Part shown: one piece after another, positions 10,090 through 21,130 of the stretch | How positions within the stretch are numbered: position 1 is the first letter of the stretch | How the letters are laid out: each line of letters begins with the position of its first letter | From: an uncultured Lachnospiraceae bacterium | GTDB taxonomy: Bacteria > Bacillota > Clostridia > Lachnospirales > Lachnospiraceae | Assembly (NCBI GenBank): GCA_947174185.1 | Contig: CAMWHY010000007.1 | Span: 1 to 41,522 of the forward strand | Direction: 5' to 3' | Length of the DNA stretch: 41,522 nt | Translations under genes and position numbers: made by a program | The notes under the pieces: generated by a model | Told to the model about the DNA's origin: nothing | Database searches by the model: none | Seen by the model: the letters and a program-made list of their open reading frames with translations, nothing else

Positions 10090-12393
10090 ATGATCCAAGG
10101 ATTCTGTATTACTGGAATGATATTAGTGGTTTTTATGGCTGTCTGTATCGTTATGATGGGGCGCATCAAGAAAGAGATCGTCAACACGATGCGTTTTTTG
10201 TTTGCTGTCGCGATCATGACCGTTCTTTGCAATATAGCGGCGGTACTTGCGGTTGAGGAAGCAGAGTATTTGGCGATGCTGATGCATGGTCTTTATTTTG
10301 CTCTTACCGATTGGTTGGTTGTGGCTTTGTTCTACTTCGCGAAAAACTACACCGGTTATTTTGAGAAGAATAAGACTGTGGTCAGGCTTTTTTCGTTCCT
10401 TTCCATTGTGGATACCGTATCTTTGCTGGCAAATCTTTATTTTAAACATATTTTTTACTGTGAATGGACAGATATACAACAAGGAGCTTTCGAGTATTCC
10501 TGTTATGCCGTACATACTAGGATGCCAGGATATCTTTCACATATTCTGATTGTATATTCCATGGCGATATTTGTTATGGTTGTATTTTTTGTAAAAGCGA
10601 GGAATACAATAAAGCTGTACCGCAGAAAATATGATGTGATCCTGTATTCTTTTGTGATTATTCTGGGAGTCAACATCATATATCGTTTTGTCAATATTGC
10701 AATTGATATTTCCGTTATTTTTTACGTTCTTCTGGCGATAGCAATTGGATATTTTGGTCTTCTTTATATTCCCAAAGGGTTGACGGCGAGACTGTTATCA
10801 TTTTCCGTTAAGGATATGAGCATGGGCATTCTCTGTTTTGATCTGGTGGGAAACTGCATCTATGTCAATGATATGGCAAAGCGTTTGTTTGGGCAGGATC
10901 AATGTAAAGATTATGAGTTTTTTGAAAAATATTATGCGGATTGGCTGGAGGAGCAGGGCGCTGAAGAACTGGTGGATACGACATGGCGTGAGCAGCAGAT
11001 TGAAGGGGATAAAATAAGCTATTATGAAACAAAGTTTAAACGGCTGCTGGACGATGATGGGAATTTTGTCGGCGCATATTTCAGTATTGTGGATATGACG
11101 GAGGAAATTACAAAATATGAGAGGGAGCGTTACCGTGCGACACATGACGAATTGACCGGAATATTCAACAGAGTTGGATTTATGGAACAGGCGCATATGG
11201 TATTGGAAAACGATCCTGATACGAAGCGCTGTATTATGTACGTGGATGTGAAAGACTTTAAATTGTATAACGACATGTTTGGTGTGGAAGCCGGAGATAA
11301 ACTTTTGATTAAGATTGCCGGAATAATGCGGCAGGAATATTCAGAAAATATTGTATATGGACGTTTGTCCGGCGACAGGTTTGCCGTATGTATGCCGGTG
11401 GAACGTTTTGATGAACAGAGGATAACCAATTATATCAAGACAACTGCTGCAAAGGACGGGAATGACGTATATCATGTGCATATCCAGCTGGGCATTTATT
11501 TTATCACGGACCCCACTATGGATGTTTCGGTGATGTGTGATCGTGCCAGAATAGCGATTCAGTCTATCAAATCAGATTATCAGAAGTATGCGGCATATTA
11601 TGATGAGAAGCTGGGAGATCAACTCTACAAGGAGAAAAAGCTGATCAGTGGTTTTGAGGAAGCAATGGATAACGGACAGTTTCGGATGTATCTTCAGCCA
11701 CAGATTGCGGCGGATGGCGCTTTGTTAGGAGCGGAAGCATTGGTACGCTGGATGCATCCTGTTGACGGATTGATTCCGCCGATTGCGTTTATCCCATTGT
11801 TTGAGCAGACAGGATATATTCACAAACTGGATATGTGTGTGTGGGAGCTTGCCTGCAGGCAGCTGGCGCAATGGAAGAAGATGGGCAGGGAGGAGCTTCA
11901 CATTTCTGTCAACATATCTGCAAAGGATTTTTATTATATTGATCTTTATGAGACATTTACCGGATTGGTAAAGAAATATGAGATCGAGCCTAAGAATCTG
12001 AAACTGGAGATTACGGAAACGGCGGTTATGACAGAGATGAGTAAACAGTTAAAACTGTTAGACAGGCTGAGGGAATTTGGTTTTCATATAGAGATCGATG
12101 ATTTCGGAAGCGGTTATTCTTCTCTGAATACGTTAAAGGATATGAATGTTGACGTAGTCAAAATGGATATGGGATTTTTGAAAAAGACGGAGCATCAGGA
12201 ACGGAGCCGGATTATCATGGATTCGATGATTGCGATGTCAAAAAAGCTTGGCATTGCTGTCATTACAGAGGGTGTCGAGACGGAAGATCAGGTGGCGTTT
12301 TTAAGGACTGCCGGTTGTGATATGTTTCAGGGGTATTATTTTGATAAGCCGATGCCGGTGGAACAATTTGAAGAAAAATATAAAGTAAGTTAA
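10090..12393 (+). CDS. 7TM sensor, PAS, (degenerate) GGDEF and EAL protein; probable c-di-GMP phosphodiesterase
   Basis: Hydrophobic N-terminus; RATHDELTGIFNR; GGDEF position reads SGDRF; EALVRW, ITETAVM, DDFGSGYSSL, TEGVET all present. Start at 10090 rather than 10030. Confidence 0.85.
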   Translation: MIQGFCITGMILVVFMAVCIVMMGRIKKEIVNTMRFLFAVAIMTVLCNIAAVLAVEEAEYLAMLMHGLYFALTDWLVVALFYFAKNYTGYFEKNKTVVRLFSFLSIVDTVSLLANLYFKHIFYCEWTDIQQGAFEYSCYAVHTRMPGYLSHILIVYSMAIFVMVVFFVKARNTIKLYRRKYDVILYSFVIILGVNIIYRFVNIAIDISVIFYVLLAIAIGYFGLLYIPKGLTARLLSFSVKDMSMGILCFDLVGNCIYVNDMAKRLFGQDQCKDYEFFEKYYADWLEEQGAEELVDTTWREQQIEGDKISYYETKFKRLLDDDGNFVGAYFSIVDMTEEITKYERERYRATHDELTGIFNRVGFMEQAHMVLENDPDTKRCIMYVDVKDFKLYNDMFGVEAGDKLLIKIAGIMRQEYSENIVYGRLSGDRFAVCMPVERFDEQRITNYIKTTAAKDGNDVYHVHIQLGIYFITDPTMDVSVMCDRARIAIQSIKSDYQKYAAYYDEKLGDQLYKEKKLISGFEEAMDNGQFRMYLQPQIAADGALLGAEALVRWMHPVDGLIPPIAFIPLFEQTGYIHKLDMCVWELACRQLAQWKKMGREELHISVNISAKDFYYIDLYETFTGLVKKYEIEPKNLKLEITETAVMTEMSKQLKLLDRLREFGFHIEIDDFGSGYSSLNTLKDMNVDVVKMDMGFLKKTEHQERSRIIMDSMIAMSKKLGIAVITEGVETEDQVAFLRTAGCDMFQGYYFDKPMPVEQFEEKYKVS

Positions 12394-12420
12394 AATTATG
12401 AAGAAAGAAGGAGAATAAAG

Positions 12421-13968
12421 ATGGCTAAAAAAACAACGGTACTGATGATTCTGGACGGTTACGGTCTGAACGACAAGGCGGAAGGAAATGCGGTAAAGCA
12501 GGCAAAGACGCCTGTGATGGATAAGCTGATGGCGGAGTATCCTTTTGTGAAAGGGAATGCAAGCGGTATGGCAGTCGGACTTCCTGATGGTCAGATGGGC
12601 AATTCGGAAGTTGGTCATTTGAATATGGGCGCAGGACGTATCGTATATCAGGAGCTGACCAGAATCACAAAGGAGATTCAGGACGGCACATTTTTTGAGA
12701 ATCCCGCGCTGATGAATGCAGTAGAGAATTGTAAAAAGAATGATTCCGCGCTTCATATGTTCGGATTGTTGTCCGATGGCGGTGTACACAGCCACAATAC
12801 ACATTTATACGGATTGTTGGAGCTGGCAAAGAGGAATAACCTTTCCAAGGTTTATGTGCATGCGTTTCTGGACGGACGGGACACGCCTCCTGCAAGTGGT
12901 AAGGATTTTGTGATTGCGCTGGAAGATGAGATGAAGAAGATCGGTGTCGGAAAAGTAGCAACCGTAACCGGCCGTTACTATGCAATGGATCGTGATAATA
13001 ACTATGATCGTGTAGAAAAGGCATATCTTGCACTGACCAAGGGTGAGGGATTGACGGCGGACAGCGCGGCAGACGGTATTCAGGCGTCTTATGACAGGGA
13101 TGAGACAGATGAATTTGTAAAGCCGACGGTTGTACTGGAAGGCGGTAAGCCGGTGGCTGTGATCGGAGACGGAGATTCCGTGATCTTCTTTAACTTCAGA
13201 CCCGACCGTGCAAGGGAGATCACAAGGGCGTTCTGCGATGATGATTTCAAAGGATTTGCAAGGGAGAAAAAATTGGACATCAAGTATGTGTGCTTTTCAG
13301 AGTATGATCCGACGATTCCGAATAAGGAGATTGCATTCCATAAGATTGCGGTGACCAATACTTTTGGCGAGTGGCTTGCGGCTAATCATATGACCCAGGC
13401 ACGTATTGCTGAGACGGAAAAATATGCCCATGTTACCTTTTTCTTTAATGGCGGTGTAGAGGAACCTAATCCTGGCGAAGACAGGGTGCTTGTCCCTTCT
13501 CCGAAGGAAGTGGCAACCTATGATCAGAAACCGGAAATGAGCGCTTACGGTGTCTGCGATAAACTGGTGGAAGCCATTGACAGCGGTAACTATGATGTTA
13601 TCATTATTAACTTTGCAAATCCGGACATGGTAGGACATACCGGCGTGGAAGCTGCGGCGGTTAAAGCTGTTGAAGCGGTTGATGAATGTGTAGGCCGTGC
13701 AGTGGAAGCGATCAAGAGAAACGGCGGCGCAATGTTTATCTGTGCTGATCACGGCAATGCGGAGCAGTTGGTTGATTATGATACAAAAGCGCCGTTTACA
13801 GCGCATACCACCAATCCGGTGCCGTTTATCCTTGTGAATTATGATCCCGCTTATACGCTTCGCGAAGGCGGATGTCTGGCGGATATCATTCCGACGCTGA
13901 TCCAGATTATGGGTAAGGAACAGCCGGCGGAGATGACCGGAAAGTCGCTGCTTGTAAAGAAAGCATAA
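12421..13968 (+). CDS. gpmI: 2,3-bisphosphoglycerate-independent phosphoglycerate mutase
   Basis: MILDGYGL; GNSEVGHLN; DGRDTPP; DHGNAEQL motifs. Confidence 0.98.
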   Translation: MAKKTTVLMILDGYGLNDKAEGNAVKQAKTPVMDKLMAEYPFVKGNASGMAVGLPDGQMGNSEVGHLNMGAGRIVYQELTRITKEIQDGTFFENPALMNAVENCKKNDSALHMFGLLSDGGVHSHNTHLYGLLELAKRNNLSKVYVHAFLDGRDTPPASGKDFVIALEDEMKKIGVGKVATVTGRYYAMDRDNNYDRVEKAYLALTKGEGLTADSAADGIQASYDRDETDEFVKPTVVLEGGKPVAVIGDGDSVIFFNFRPDRAREITRAFCDDDFKGFAREKKLDIKYVCFSEYDPTIPNKEIAFHKIAVTNTFGEWLAANHMTQARIAETEKYAHVTFFFNGGVEEPNPGEDRVLVPSPKEVATYDQKPEMSAYGVCDKLVEAIDSGNYDVIIINFANPDMVGHTGVEAAAVKAVEAVDECVGRAVEAIKRNGGAMFICADHGNAEQLVDYDTKAPFTAHTTNPVPFILVNYDPAYTLREGGCLADIIPTLIQIMGKEQPAEMTGKSLLVKKA

Positions 13969-13990
13969 GATTTAAAATAAGTGTATATAA

Positions 13991-14039
13991 CCCTCCAAAT
14001 CGTAAACAATAATTAAAAACGATTCGGAGGGTTTTATTT
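13991..14039 (+). terminator. Terminator-like hairpin with its 3' arm containing the eno SD
   Basis: CCCTCC-a-AATCGT ... ACGATT-c-GGAGGG followed by TTTTATTTT then ATG of eno. Confidence 0.75.
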
Positions 14040-14040
14040 T

Positions 14041-15462
14041 ATGCATGAATTGGAAATTACGGATGTGCATGCCAGAGAAGTTCTGGATTCCAGAGGCAAT
14101 CCCACGGTAGAAGCTGCAGTGACGGTATGCAACCGTTATACGGGCTCGGCAATTGTGCCGTCCGGCGCATCAACGGGTAAGTTTGAAGCGGTGGAACTTA
14201 GGGATTCCATGCTGGAACAGGAGGATTCAGTCACTGGAGATACCAGAGTGGCTTGGGGAAAACGCTATGGCGGTAAAGGCGTCCTCCATGCAGTTAAGAA
14301 TGTAAATACGGAGATCAGGGAATGTCTGATCGGGAAAAACGGATTGAACCAGCCGTTGATCGATGAGATGATGATCAAGCTGGATGGAACGGAAAATAAG
14401 AAAAGACTGGGCGCTAATGCAATTCTGGCGGTATCTATGGCAAATGCCAAAGCATGTGCTAAGGCGCTGGGTCTTCCTTTATACAGATATCTTGGTGGAA
14501 CCAATGCAAAAATTTTGCCGACGCCAATGATGAATATCTTAAATGGCGGCGTCCATGCGAAGAATACCATTGATTTTCAGGAGTTTATGATCATGCCGGT
14601 AGGGGCTGATTCTTTTTCTGATGCGCTTCGTATGGGTACGGAGATCTATCATAGTTTAAAGAAGATACTGGCCAAGGACGGAAAAGCGACAGCTGTTGGT
14701 GATGAGGGCGGTTTTGCTCCAGATCTTAGGGATGCCTTTGAGGTATTTGATTATCTGACGCGCGCTGTAACGGATGCAGGTTATGCCTGCGGCAGTGACG
14801 TGGTATTTGCCATGGATGCTGCGGCATCAGAACTTCATGAGGAGAATTCCGGCATGTATTATTTCCCCGGGGAATCCGAAGTTCTGAAAAAAGAACGCGG
14901 TATCGATCCGGCCAATGAAAAGGAGGGCGTTTACGCAGGCGTAGCGGATACCAAAGAAACCGGTGTGATACGTACGACGGAGGAAATGATCGACATGTAT
15001 GTGAGGCTTTGCGATCAATATCCGATCCGCTCCATTGAAGACGGTCTGGATGAAGAAGACTGGAATGGCTGGGTGGAGCTGACAAAACGGCTGGGAGACA
15101 GGGTGCAGCTTGTTGGAGATGATCTGTTTGTTACCAATGAAAAAAGGTTAAAGCAGGGGATTGAACTTTCCGCTGCTAATGCGATCTTAGTAAAGGTCAA
15201 TCAGATTGGTACGATGACGGAGGCGTTTAATGCTGTGGAATGTGCTCACCGTGCGGGATATCGGGCAGTGATTTCCCACCGCTCCGGTGAATCCGAAGAT
15301 GCGACGATTGCAGATATTGCGGTAGCGTTAAATGCCGGACAGATCAAGACCGGAGCGCCCTGCAGAAGCGACCGTGTGGTAAAATACAACAAGCTTCTTC
15401 GGATTGAAGAAGACCTTGCGGGGATGGCGTTTTACCGGTCGCCCTTTCTGGGATTACGATAA
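14041..15462 (+). CDS. eno: Enolase
   Basis: [40 protein letters not shown]. Confidence 0.98.
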   Translation: MHELEITDVHAREVLDSRGNPTVEAAVTVCNRYTGSAIVPSGASTGKFEAVELRDSMLEQEDSVTGDTRVAWGKRYGGKGVLHAVKNVNTEIRECLIGKNGLNQPLIDEMMIKLDGTENKKRLGANAILAVSMANAKACAKALGLPLYRYLGGTNAKILPTPMMNILNGGVHAKNTIDFQEFMIMPVGADSFSDALRMGTEIYHSLKKILAKDGKATAVGDEGGFAPDLRDAFEVFDYLTRAVTDAGYACGSDVVFAMDAAASELHEENSGMYYFPGESEVLKKERGIDPANEKEGVYAGVADTKETGVIRTTEEMIDMYVRLCDQYPIRSIEDGLDEEDWNGWVELTKRLGDRVQLVGDDLFVTNEKRLKQGIELSAANAILVKVNQIGTMTEAFNAVECAHRAGYRAVISHRSGESEDATIADIAVALNAGQIKTGAPCRSDRVVKYNKLLRIEEDLAGMAFYRSPFLGLR

Positions 15463-15500
15463 TTTTGACGCAAAAAGCTGTAATAAAATGGAAAAAGTGC

Positions 15501-15529
15501 TTGCAATTAGCATAGTTTAGTGATATGCT
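15501..15529 (+). promoter_or_regulatory. Promoter of the rimP-nusA-infB operon
   Basis: TTGCAA - 17 bp - TATGCT. Confidence 0.6.
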
Positions 15530-15555
15530 TAAAAAAGTAATTGCAGGTGGTTGAC

Positions 15556-15579
15556 AAGAGTAGGCGAAAGCCTACTCTT
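15556..15579 (+). other. GAAA-capped 10-bp hairpin in rimP 5' leader
   Basis: AAGAGTAGGC-GAAA-GCCTACTCTT, perfect stem. Confidence 0.8.
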
Positions 15580-15609
15580 ATTTATGGCAGAGAATAGGAA
15601 ATTATTGGC

Positions 15610-16077
15610 ATGGCAGGAAAACGGGAATACGAGGCAAGGACAGAGGCTCTTTTAGAGCCGATCGCTGCCGGGTATCAGGTAGAGATCTATGATGTGGAAT
15701 ACGTCAAAGAAGGCAGAGAATGGTATCTCAGGGCTTATATTGACAAGACGGGTGGCGTTACGATCGAAGATTGTGAAAAGGTTAGCCGGGCCTTGTCAGA
15801 TGCCCTTGATCTGGAAGATTTTATTCCGGATGCCTATATCCTTGAGGTGAGCAGTCCTGGTCTGGGAAGGCAGCTGAAGAAAGACAGACATTTTGACAAA
15901 AGCCTCCATGAAAAGGTGGAGGTGAAGATGTTTGAAGCTGTGGAGGGCGTTAAGGAACTGGAAGGCATATTGCAGGCCTATGATCAACGAAAGATTGTGA
16001 TTATGTTGGAAAATGAACGTGAGATTGAACTGGAACGGAACAAGATTGCACAGGTGCGGTTAAAGATAGACTTTTAA
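15610..16077 (+). CDS. rimP: Ribosome maturation factor RimP
   Basis: YDVEYVKEGREWYLRAYIDKTGGVTIEDCEKVSRALSDALD; upstream of nusA. Confidence 0.95.
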   Translation: MAGKREYEARTEALLEPIAAGYQVEIYDVEYVKEGREWYLRAYIDKTGGVTIEDCEKVSRALSDALDLEDFIPDAYILEVSSPGLGRQLKKDRHFDKSLHEKVEVKMFEAVEGVKELEGILQAYDQRKIVIMLENEREIELERNKIAQVRLKIDF

Positions 16078-16093
16078 TCAGGAGGAAAGAAAA

Positions 16094-17362
16094 ATGGCAA
16101 GAGAGCAGAAAGCAGCAGTGGAAGCACAGGAGCGGGAGAAAGCGACAAAAGAACTGAAAGAGGCATTGGAAATTCTGGAGCGTGAAAAGGAGATCAGTAA
16201 GGAAGCTTTATTTGAGGCGATCAGCAACTCTTTAGTTACTGCTTGCAGGAATCATTTTAAAAGCGCTGACAATATCCGTGTCGATATTGATTATGATACC
16301 TGTGATTATCATGTGATTGCGACCAAGGAAGTCATCGAGCTGGAAGAGGACGTTATGGATCCGGCGATAGAGATATCTCTGGAGGATGCGAAGAAGATTG
16401 ATCCGGACGCCAAGGTAGGCGATATGGTGGATGTTGAAATCAATTCCAAGGAGTTTGGGCGTATTGCAACGCAGAATGCCAAGAATGTGATCACACAGAA
16501 GATCAGGGAAGAAGAAAGAAATGTTATCTACAACCAGTTCCATGCAAAAGAAAAAGAGATTATGACAGGTGTAGTACAACGTCGTATCGGCAGAAACTGG
16601 AGTATTAATCTTGGCAAGGCGGATGCTCTTTTGATGGAGTCTGAGATGGTTCCTGGAGAAATCCTAAGACCAAATGACAGGATCAAGGTTTTTGTACTGG
16701 AAGTACGCAATGTGTCCAAAGGCTCTAAAATTACGGTAAGCCGTACGCATCCGGATCTGGTAAAGAGACTGTTTGAGGCAGAGGTTACGGAGATCCAGGA
16801 CGGTACGGTAGAGATTATGAGCATTGCCAGAGAACCGGGAAGCCGTACCAAGATGGCTGTATATTCCAAAGACCCGAATGTCGATCCGGTAGGCGCATGC
16901 GTTGGCGTCAAAGGAGATCGTGCCAAAGCGATCGTTAGTGAGTTAAATGGAGAAAAGATCGATATCATCAGCTGGGATGAGAATCCGGGTAATCTGATCC
17001 GCAATGCACTTTCACCGGCGGAGATTGTCAATGTTTTTGCTGACCCGGAGGAGAGAACAGCCAATGTCGTAGTGCCGGATGCACAGCTCTCTTTAGCAAT
17101 CGGCAAGGCCGGACAGAATGCAAGACTTGCTGCTAAGCTGACCAATTATAAGATCGATATCAAGTCAGAAACGCAGGCAAAGGATGCTTACGGATTCCGT
17201 ATCGAGGATTATATGGGGGATGATATGGAAGAGTATGATGAGGAATATGACTCCTATGAAGAAGAGGGAGAATATGATGATTCCTATATGGATGCGGAAA
17301 GCGAAGAATATGCCGAATATATGGACTCTGAAGGAGATGAAAATCTGGCAGAAGAGGATTAA
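16094..17362 (+). CDS. nusA: Transcription termination/antitermination factor NusA
   Basis: S1 and KH regions (GACVGVKGDRAKAIVSELNGEKIDI, AIGKAGQNARLAAKLT); acidic C-terminal tail. Confidence 0.97.
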   Translation: MAREQKAAVEAQEREKATKELKEALEILEREKEISKEALFEAISNSLVTACRNHFKSADNIRVDIDYDTCDYHVIATKEVIELEEDVMDPAIEISLEDAKKIDPDAKVGDMVDVEINSKEFGRIATQNAKNVITQKIREEERNVIYNQFHAKEKEIMTGVVQRRIGRNWSINLGKADALLMESEMVPGEILRPNDRIKVFVLEVRNVSKGSKITVSRTHPDLVKRLFEAEVTEIQDGTVEIMSIAREPGSRTKMAVYSKDPNVDPVGACVGVKGDRAKAIVSELNGEKIDIISWDENPGNLIRNALSPAEIVNVFADPEERTANVVVPDAQLSLAIGKAGQNARLAAKLTNYKIDIKSETQAKDAYGFRIEDYMGDDMEEYDEEYDSYEEEGEYDDSYMDAESEEYAEYMDSEGDENLAEED

Positions 17363-17411
17363 GTAAGGTTTGATAATATGATCAATACATCATAAAGGTA
17401 TGGTGATCAAA

Positions 17412-17687
17412 ATGAAGGTCAGAAAGACGCCACAGCGTAAATGTATCGGCTGCGGAGAAATGAAAGAAAAAAAAGAACTTATGCGTGTGATCAGAGAGGC
17501 TTCGGGCGAGATATCCATTGATCTTACAGGAAAGAAAAATGGCAGGGGCGCATATCTTTGTAAGAATGAAGAATGCCTGAAAAAAGCGATCAAAGGAAAA
17601 GGTCTGGAACGGTCATTTCAAATGGCAATACCGGCTTGTGTATATGAATCATTGGAGAAGGAGTTTTCTTTAAGTGGTACAAAATAA
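17412..17687 (+). CDS. rnpM: YlxR/RnpM family RNA-binding protein
   Basis: RKTPQRKCIGCGEMKEKKELMRVIRE; GRGAYLC; located after nusA. Confidence 0.93.
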   Translation: MKVRKTPQRKCIGCGEMKEKKELMRVIREASGEISIDLTGKKNGRGAYLCKNEECLKKAIKGKGLERSFQMAIPACVYESLEKEFSLSGTK

Positions 17688-18003
17688 AATATATTCGCTT
17701 CTGGGTCTGGCACAGCGCGGCGGTCATGTAGCTAGCGGTGAATTCATGGTAGAAAATAGTGTCAAGGCGGGAAAAACGTGTCTTGTCATCATTGCCACGG
17801 ACGCATCGGAGAATACAAGAAAAAAATTCAGTAATATGTGTGCGTACCGGGAGATACCGATCATGATTTTTGGTACGAAGGAAGAACTGGGGCATGCGAT
17901 CGGCAAAGAAATGCGCGTATCCATTGCCGTGACCGACCATGGACTGGCCGGGGCGATTTTGAAGCAGATAAATGATACCGCAAAAAAACGGGAGGGAATG
18001 TGA
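17674..18003 (+). CDS. ylxQ: L7Ae/YlxQ-family RNA-binding protein (GTG start)
   Basis: YSLLGLAQRGGHVASGEF; overlaps rnpM end; conserved nusA-ylxR-ylxQ-infB order. Confidence 0.88.
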   Translation: MVQNKIYSLLGLAQRGGHVASGEFMVENSVKAGKTCLVIIATDASENTRKKFSNMCAYREIPIMIFGTKEELGHAIGKEMRVSIAVTDHGLAGAILKQINDTAKKREGM

Positions 18004-18046
18004 GAGATGGAAGATCTTTCACAGCTGAAAGGAGATAGCAGGTTAT

Positions 18047-21000
18047 ATGGCAAAAAGAATCAGTATTTTTTCAAAGGAATATACCGGGTTGGAAAACAGC
18101 AAGGTGATAGAATTGCTGCAGGAGCATGGCATCGAAAACAAGAAAGCGCAAAGCAATCTGTCTGACGAGGAAGAAAGATTGCTGATTGAGAAGCTTGCGG
18201 CTTTGGGATATCGGCGCGCTGATGCACCGGATTCGACGGAAGCACCAAAAGGAGACGTTGAAAAAGCGGAGATGCCAAAAACCTCTGTAGATACGGCGAA
18301 GGCAGTAGATGACGTAAAAACCCCGGATGCGGCAAAGACTTTATCCGGAAGGCCGGCTTCTGACACTGATGCTATCACGGAAAAACCATCTGCGGAATCT
18401 CCCAGAACAGCACTTCCGGCAGCGAAACAGCCGGAAAATACTTCTCAACCGAAGTCGTTGAAAAAGAAGAATATTATTATTGTAGGCAGTGAGTCACAAA
18501 ACCGTCAGGGTAACCGGCCCATGCAGCAGGGAGATCGGCGAGGACAGGGACCATACCGGCAGCAGAACGCAGGACAGCAGAGACCGGATCGGTTTGGACG
18601 TCTTAATGCGCCGATCAAGCCAAGGGAGAATATGGTAGATCGTGCAGCGGCGGTAACAAATCGTATGATGCAGGAAGAAAAGAGACGTTCTTTGCAGGAA
18701 CAGGAAGCTCAGCGGGAAGAAAAGGCGGCAGCTGTTGAAACGCATGATGCGGTAGAACAGGTACAGCCGCAGGAGAGCCAGGATAGAAATCCCAATCCTT
18801 CAGTACAGGAACGATCTGCGCAGAATCCAAGAACCGGACGGTCTTATCCGACAGGACGGTATAGTGATCAGCGTCCTGTACAGGGCGGCAATTTTCGTGA
18901 CCGCAATAAATCGCCTAGAGGCGGAGATAGAAATTATGATGGAGGGGGATTCCGCGGCAATGGCGAGGGCGCTCCCCGCAACAATGGAGCAGGGAATAGA
19001 AGTGCAGATGGTATGCCACGGAGAGATGGAAGACCGGATAATCGTTTTGGCGGAGGCAGACCGGGAGACCAGAGAGGATTTCAGAGACCGGGAGCCCGGC
19101 CGGGTGGTAAGCCGTTTGCGGCAGACGCGCCGATTGCAGATTCCACGGAAAAGCATCGCGAAGAGAGAAGAAACAACAATCAGGATAAGGATAAGAGAAG
19201 CAAGAAAGATCAGCTTTATGAAGATGATGGCGATTTTACCTTAGGAAAAGGGCGGAACAACAAGGCCGGACGTTTCATCAAGCCAGAGAAGAAAAAGGAA
19301 GAGGTTGTAGAGGATATCAAAACAATCGTGATTGCGGATGAGATTACGATCAAGGAGCTTGCGGATAAGATGAAGATACAACCGTCTGCCATTGTAAAGA
19401 AGCTGTTTTTGCAAGGTGAGATGGTGACTGTTAATCAGGAGATTTCCTTTGAACGTGCAGAGGAGATTGCGCTTGATTATGAGATCATGTGCGAACGAGA
19501 AGAAAAGGTCGATGTGATCGCAGAGCTTTTAAAAGAAGAGGAAGAAGATACGGAAAATCTGATTCCCAGGCCACCGGTCATCTGCGTTATGGGTCATGTA
19601 GATCATGGCAAGACCTCTCTGTTGGATGCGATCCGTAAAACAAATGTTACTGACCGTGAAGCCGGTGGTATTACGCAGCATATCGGTGCTTATATGGTAA
19701 CGATTGACGGAAGGCAGATTACGTTTCTGGATACGCCGGGGCATGAGGCATTTACCTCTATGCGTATGCGTGGAGCAAACTCCACCGATATCGCAATCCT
19801 TGTTGTTGCGGCAGATGATGGTGTGATGCCGCAGACAGTGGAAGCAATCAACCATGCGAAAGCAGCTGGAATTGAAATTGTGGTCGCAGTGAATAAGATT
19901 GATAAGCCGGGCGCAAATATTGATCGTGTAAAACAGGAATTGTCAGAGTACGAACTGATTCCGGAAGACTGGGGCGGTACAACGATTTTTGCCAATGTTT
20001 CTGCTAAAACAGGAGAAGGCATCGAAGAACTTCTGGAGATGATACTGCTTTCAGCTGATGTACTGGAGCTTAAGGCTAATCCGAATCGTCGTGCAAGAGG
20101 TCTTGTGATCGAGGCGGAACTGGATAAGGGACGCGGACCGGTAGCAACTGTGCTGGTGCAGAAGGGTACGCTTCATGTAGGAGATTTTATCTCAGCAGGT
20201 GCATCGCATGGTAAGGTAAGAGCTATGGTGGACGATAAGGGAAGAAGAGTGAAAGAAGCGCTTCCCTCCACTCCGGTTGAAATATTAGGTTTGAATGATG
20301 TTCCGAATGCTGGTGAAATCTTTATCTGTCATAGCAATGATAAAGAGGCAAAGACATATGCCGAGACATTTATTGCACAGAATAAGGTAAAACTTCTGGA
20401 AGATACTAAGGCTAAGATGTCTTTGGATGACCTGTTCTCTAAGATTAAGGAAGGTAATCTGAAAGAATTGAACCTGATCATCAAAGCGGATGTACAGGGT
20501 AGTGTAGAGGCAGTAAAACAGTCGCTTCTCAAACTGTCAAATGAGGAAGTTGTGGTCAAGGCGATCCACGGCGGTGTTGGCGCAATCAATGAGTCGGATG
20601 TAATTCTGGCAAGCGCATCCAATGCGATCATTATTGGATTTAATGTGCGTCCTGATGTGATGGCGAAGCAGACGGCAGAGCGTGAAGGCGTTGATTTAAG
20701 GCTATATAAGGTCATCTATCAGGCAATTGAAGATATTGAGGCTGCTATGAAAGGTATGCTGGATCCCATTTTTGAGGAGAAGATTATCGGGCATGCAGAA
20801 GTACGTCAGATATTCAAGGCTTCCCAGATCGGTAATATTGCCGGAGCCTTTGTATTGGATGGTGAATTCCAGAGGAACTGTAAGATTAGGATTACCAGGG
20901 AAGGTGAGCAGATTTATGAGGGCGCGTTGGCTTCGTTAAAGCGTTTTAAGGATGACGTCAAGGAAGTCAAGGCAGGCTATGAGTGTGGTCTTGTATTTGA

Positions 21001-21070
21001 AGATTTTGACCAGATGCAGGAGCTGGATATCGTAGAGGCGTATATCATGGTTGAAGTACCGCGAACATGA
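18047..21070 (+). CDS. infB: Translation initiation factor IF-2
   Basis: [32 protein letters not shown] motifs; long low-complexity N-terminus. Confidence 0.97.
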   Translation: MAKRISIFSKEYTGLENSKVIELLQEHGIENKKAQSNLSDEEERLLIEKLAALGYRRADAPDSTEAPKGDVEKAEMPKTSVDTAKAVDDVKTPDAAKTLSGRPASDTDAITEKPSAESPRTALPAAKQPENTSQPKSLKKKNIIIVGSESQNRQGNRPMQQGDRRGQGPYRQQNAGQQRPDRFGRLNAPIKPRENMVDRAAAVTNRMMQEEKRRSLQEQEAQREEKAAAVETHDAVEQVQPQESQDRNPNPSVQERSAQNPRTGRSYPTGRYSDQRPVQGGNFRDRNKSPRGGDRNYDGGGFRGNGEGAPRNNGAGNRSADGMPRRDGRPDNRFGGGRPGDQRGFQRPGARPGGKPFAADAPIADSTEKHREERRNNNQDKDKRSKKDQLYEDDGDFTLGKGRNNKAGRFIKPEKKKEEVVEDIKTIVIADEITIKELADKMKIQPSAIVKKLFLQGEMVTVNQEISFERAEEIALDYEIMCEREEKVDVIAELLKEEEEDTENLIPRPPVICVMGHVDHGKTSLLDAIRKTNVTDREAGGITQHIGAYMVTIDGRQITFLDTPGHEAFTSMRMRGANSTDIAILVVAADDGVMPQTVEAINHAKAAGIEIVVAVNKIDKPGANIDRVKQELSEYELIPEDWGGTTIFANVSAKTGEGIEELLEMILLSADVLELKANPNRRARGLVIEAELDKGRGPVATVLVQKGTLHVGDFISAGASHGKVRAMVDDKGRRVKEALPSTPVEILGLNDVPNAGEIFICHSNDKEAKTYAETFIAQNKVKLLEDTKAKMSLDDLFSKIKEGNLKELNLIIKADVQGSVEAVKQSLLKLSNEEVVVKAIHGGVGAINESDVILASASNAIIIGFNVRPDVMAKQTAEREGVDLRLYKVIYQAIEDIEAAMKGMLDPIFEEKIIGHAEVRQIFKASQIGNIAGAFVLDGEFQRNCKIRITREGEQIYEGALASLKRFKDDVKEVKAGYECGLVFEDFDQMQELDIVEAYIMVEVPRT

Positions 21071-21130
21071 TAACAACGCAGGAGAAAAACAAGCTGGTGA
21101 TACAGGGAATTTGAGAGGTAGCAATAGAAA

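Noticed and set aside
16528-17145. 205-aa minus ORF inside nusA
   Set aside because: Long only because the antisense of a codon-biased gene lacks stops; no recognizable domain.
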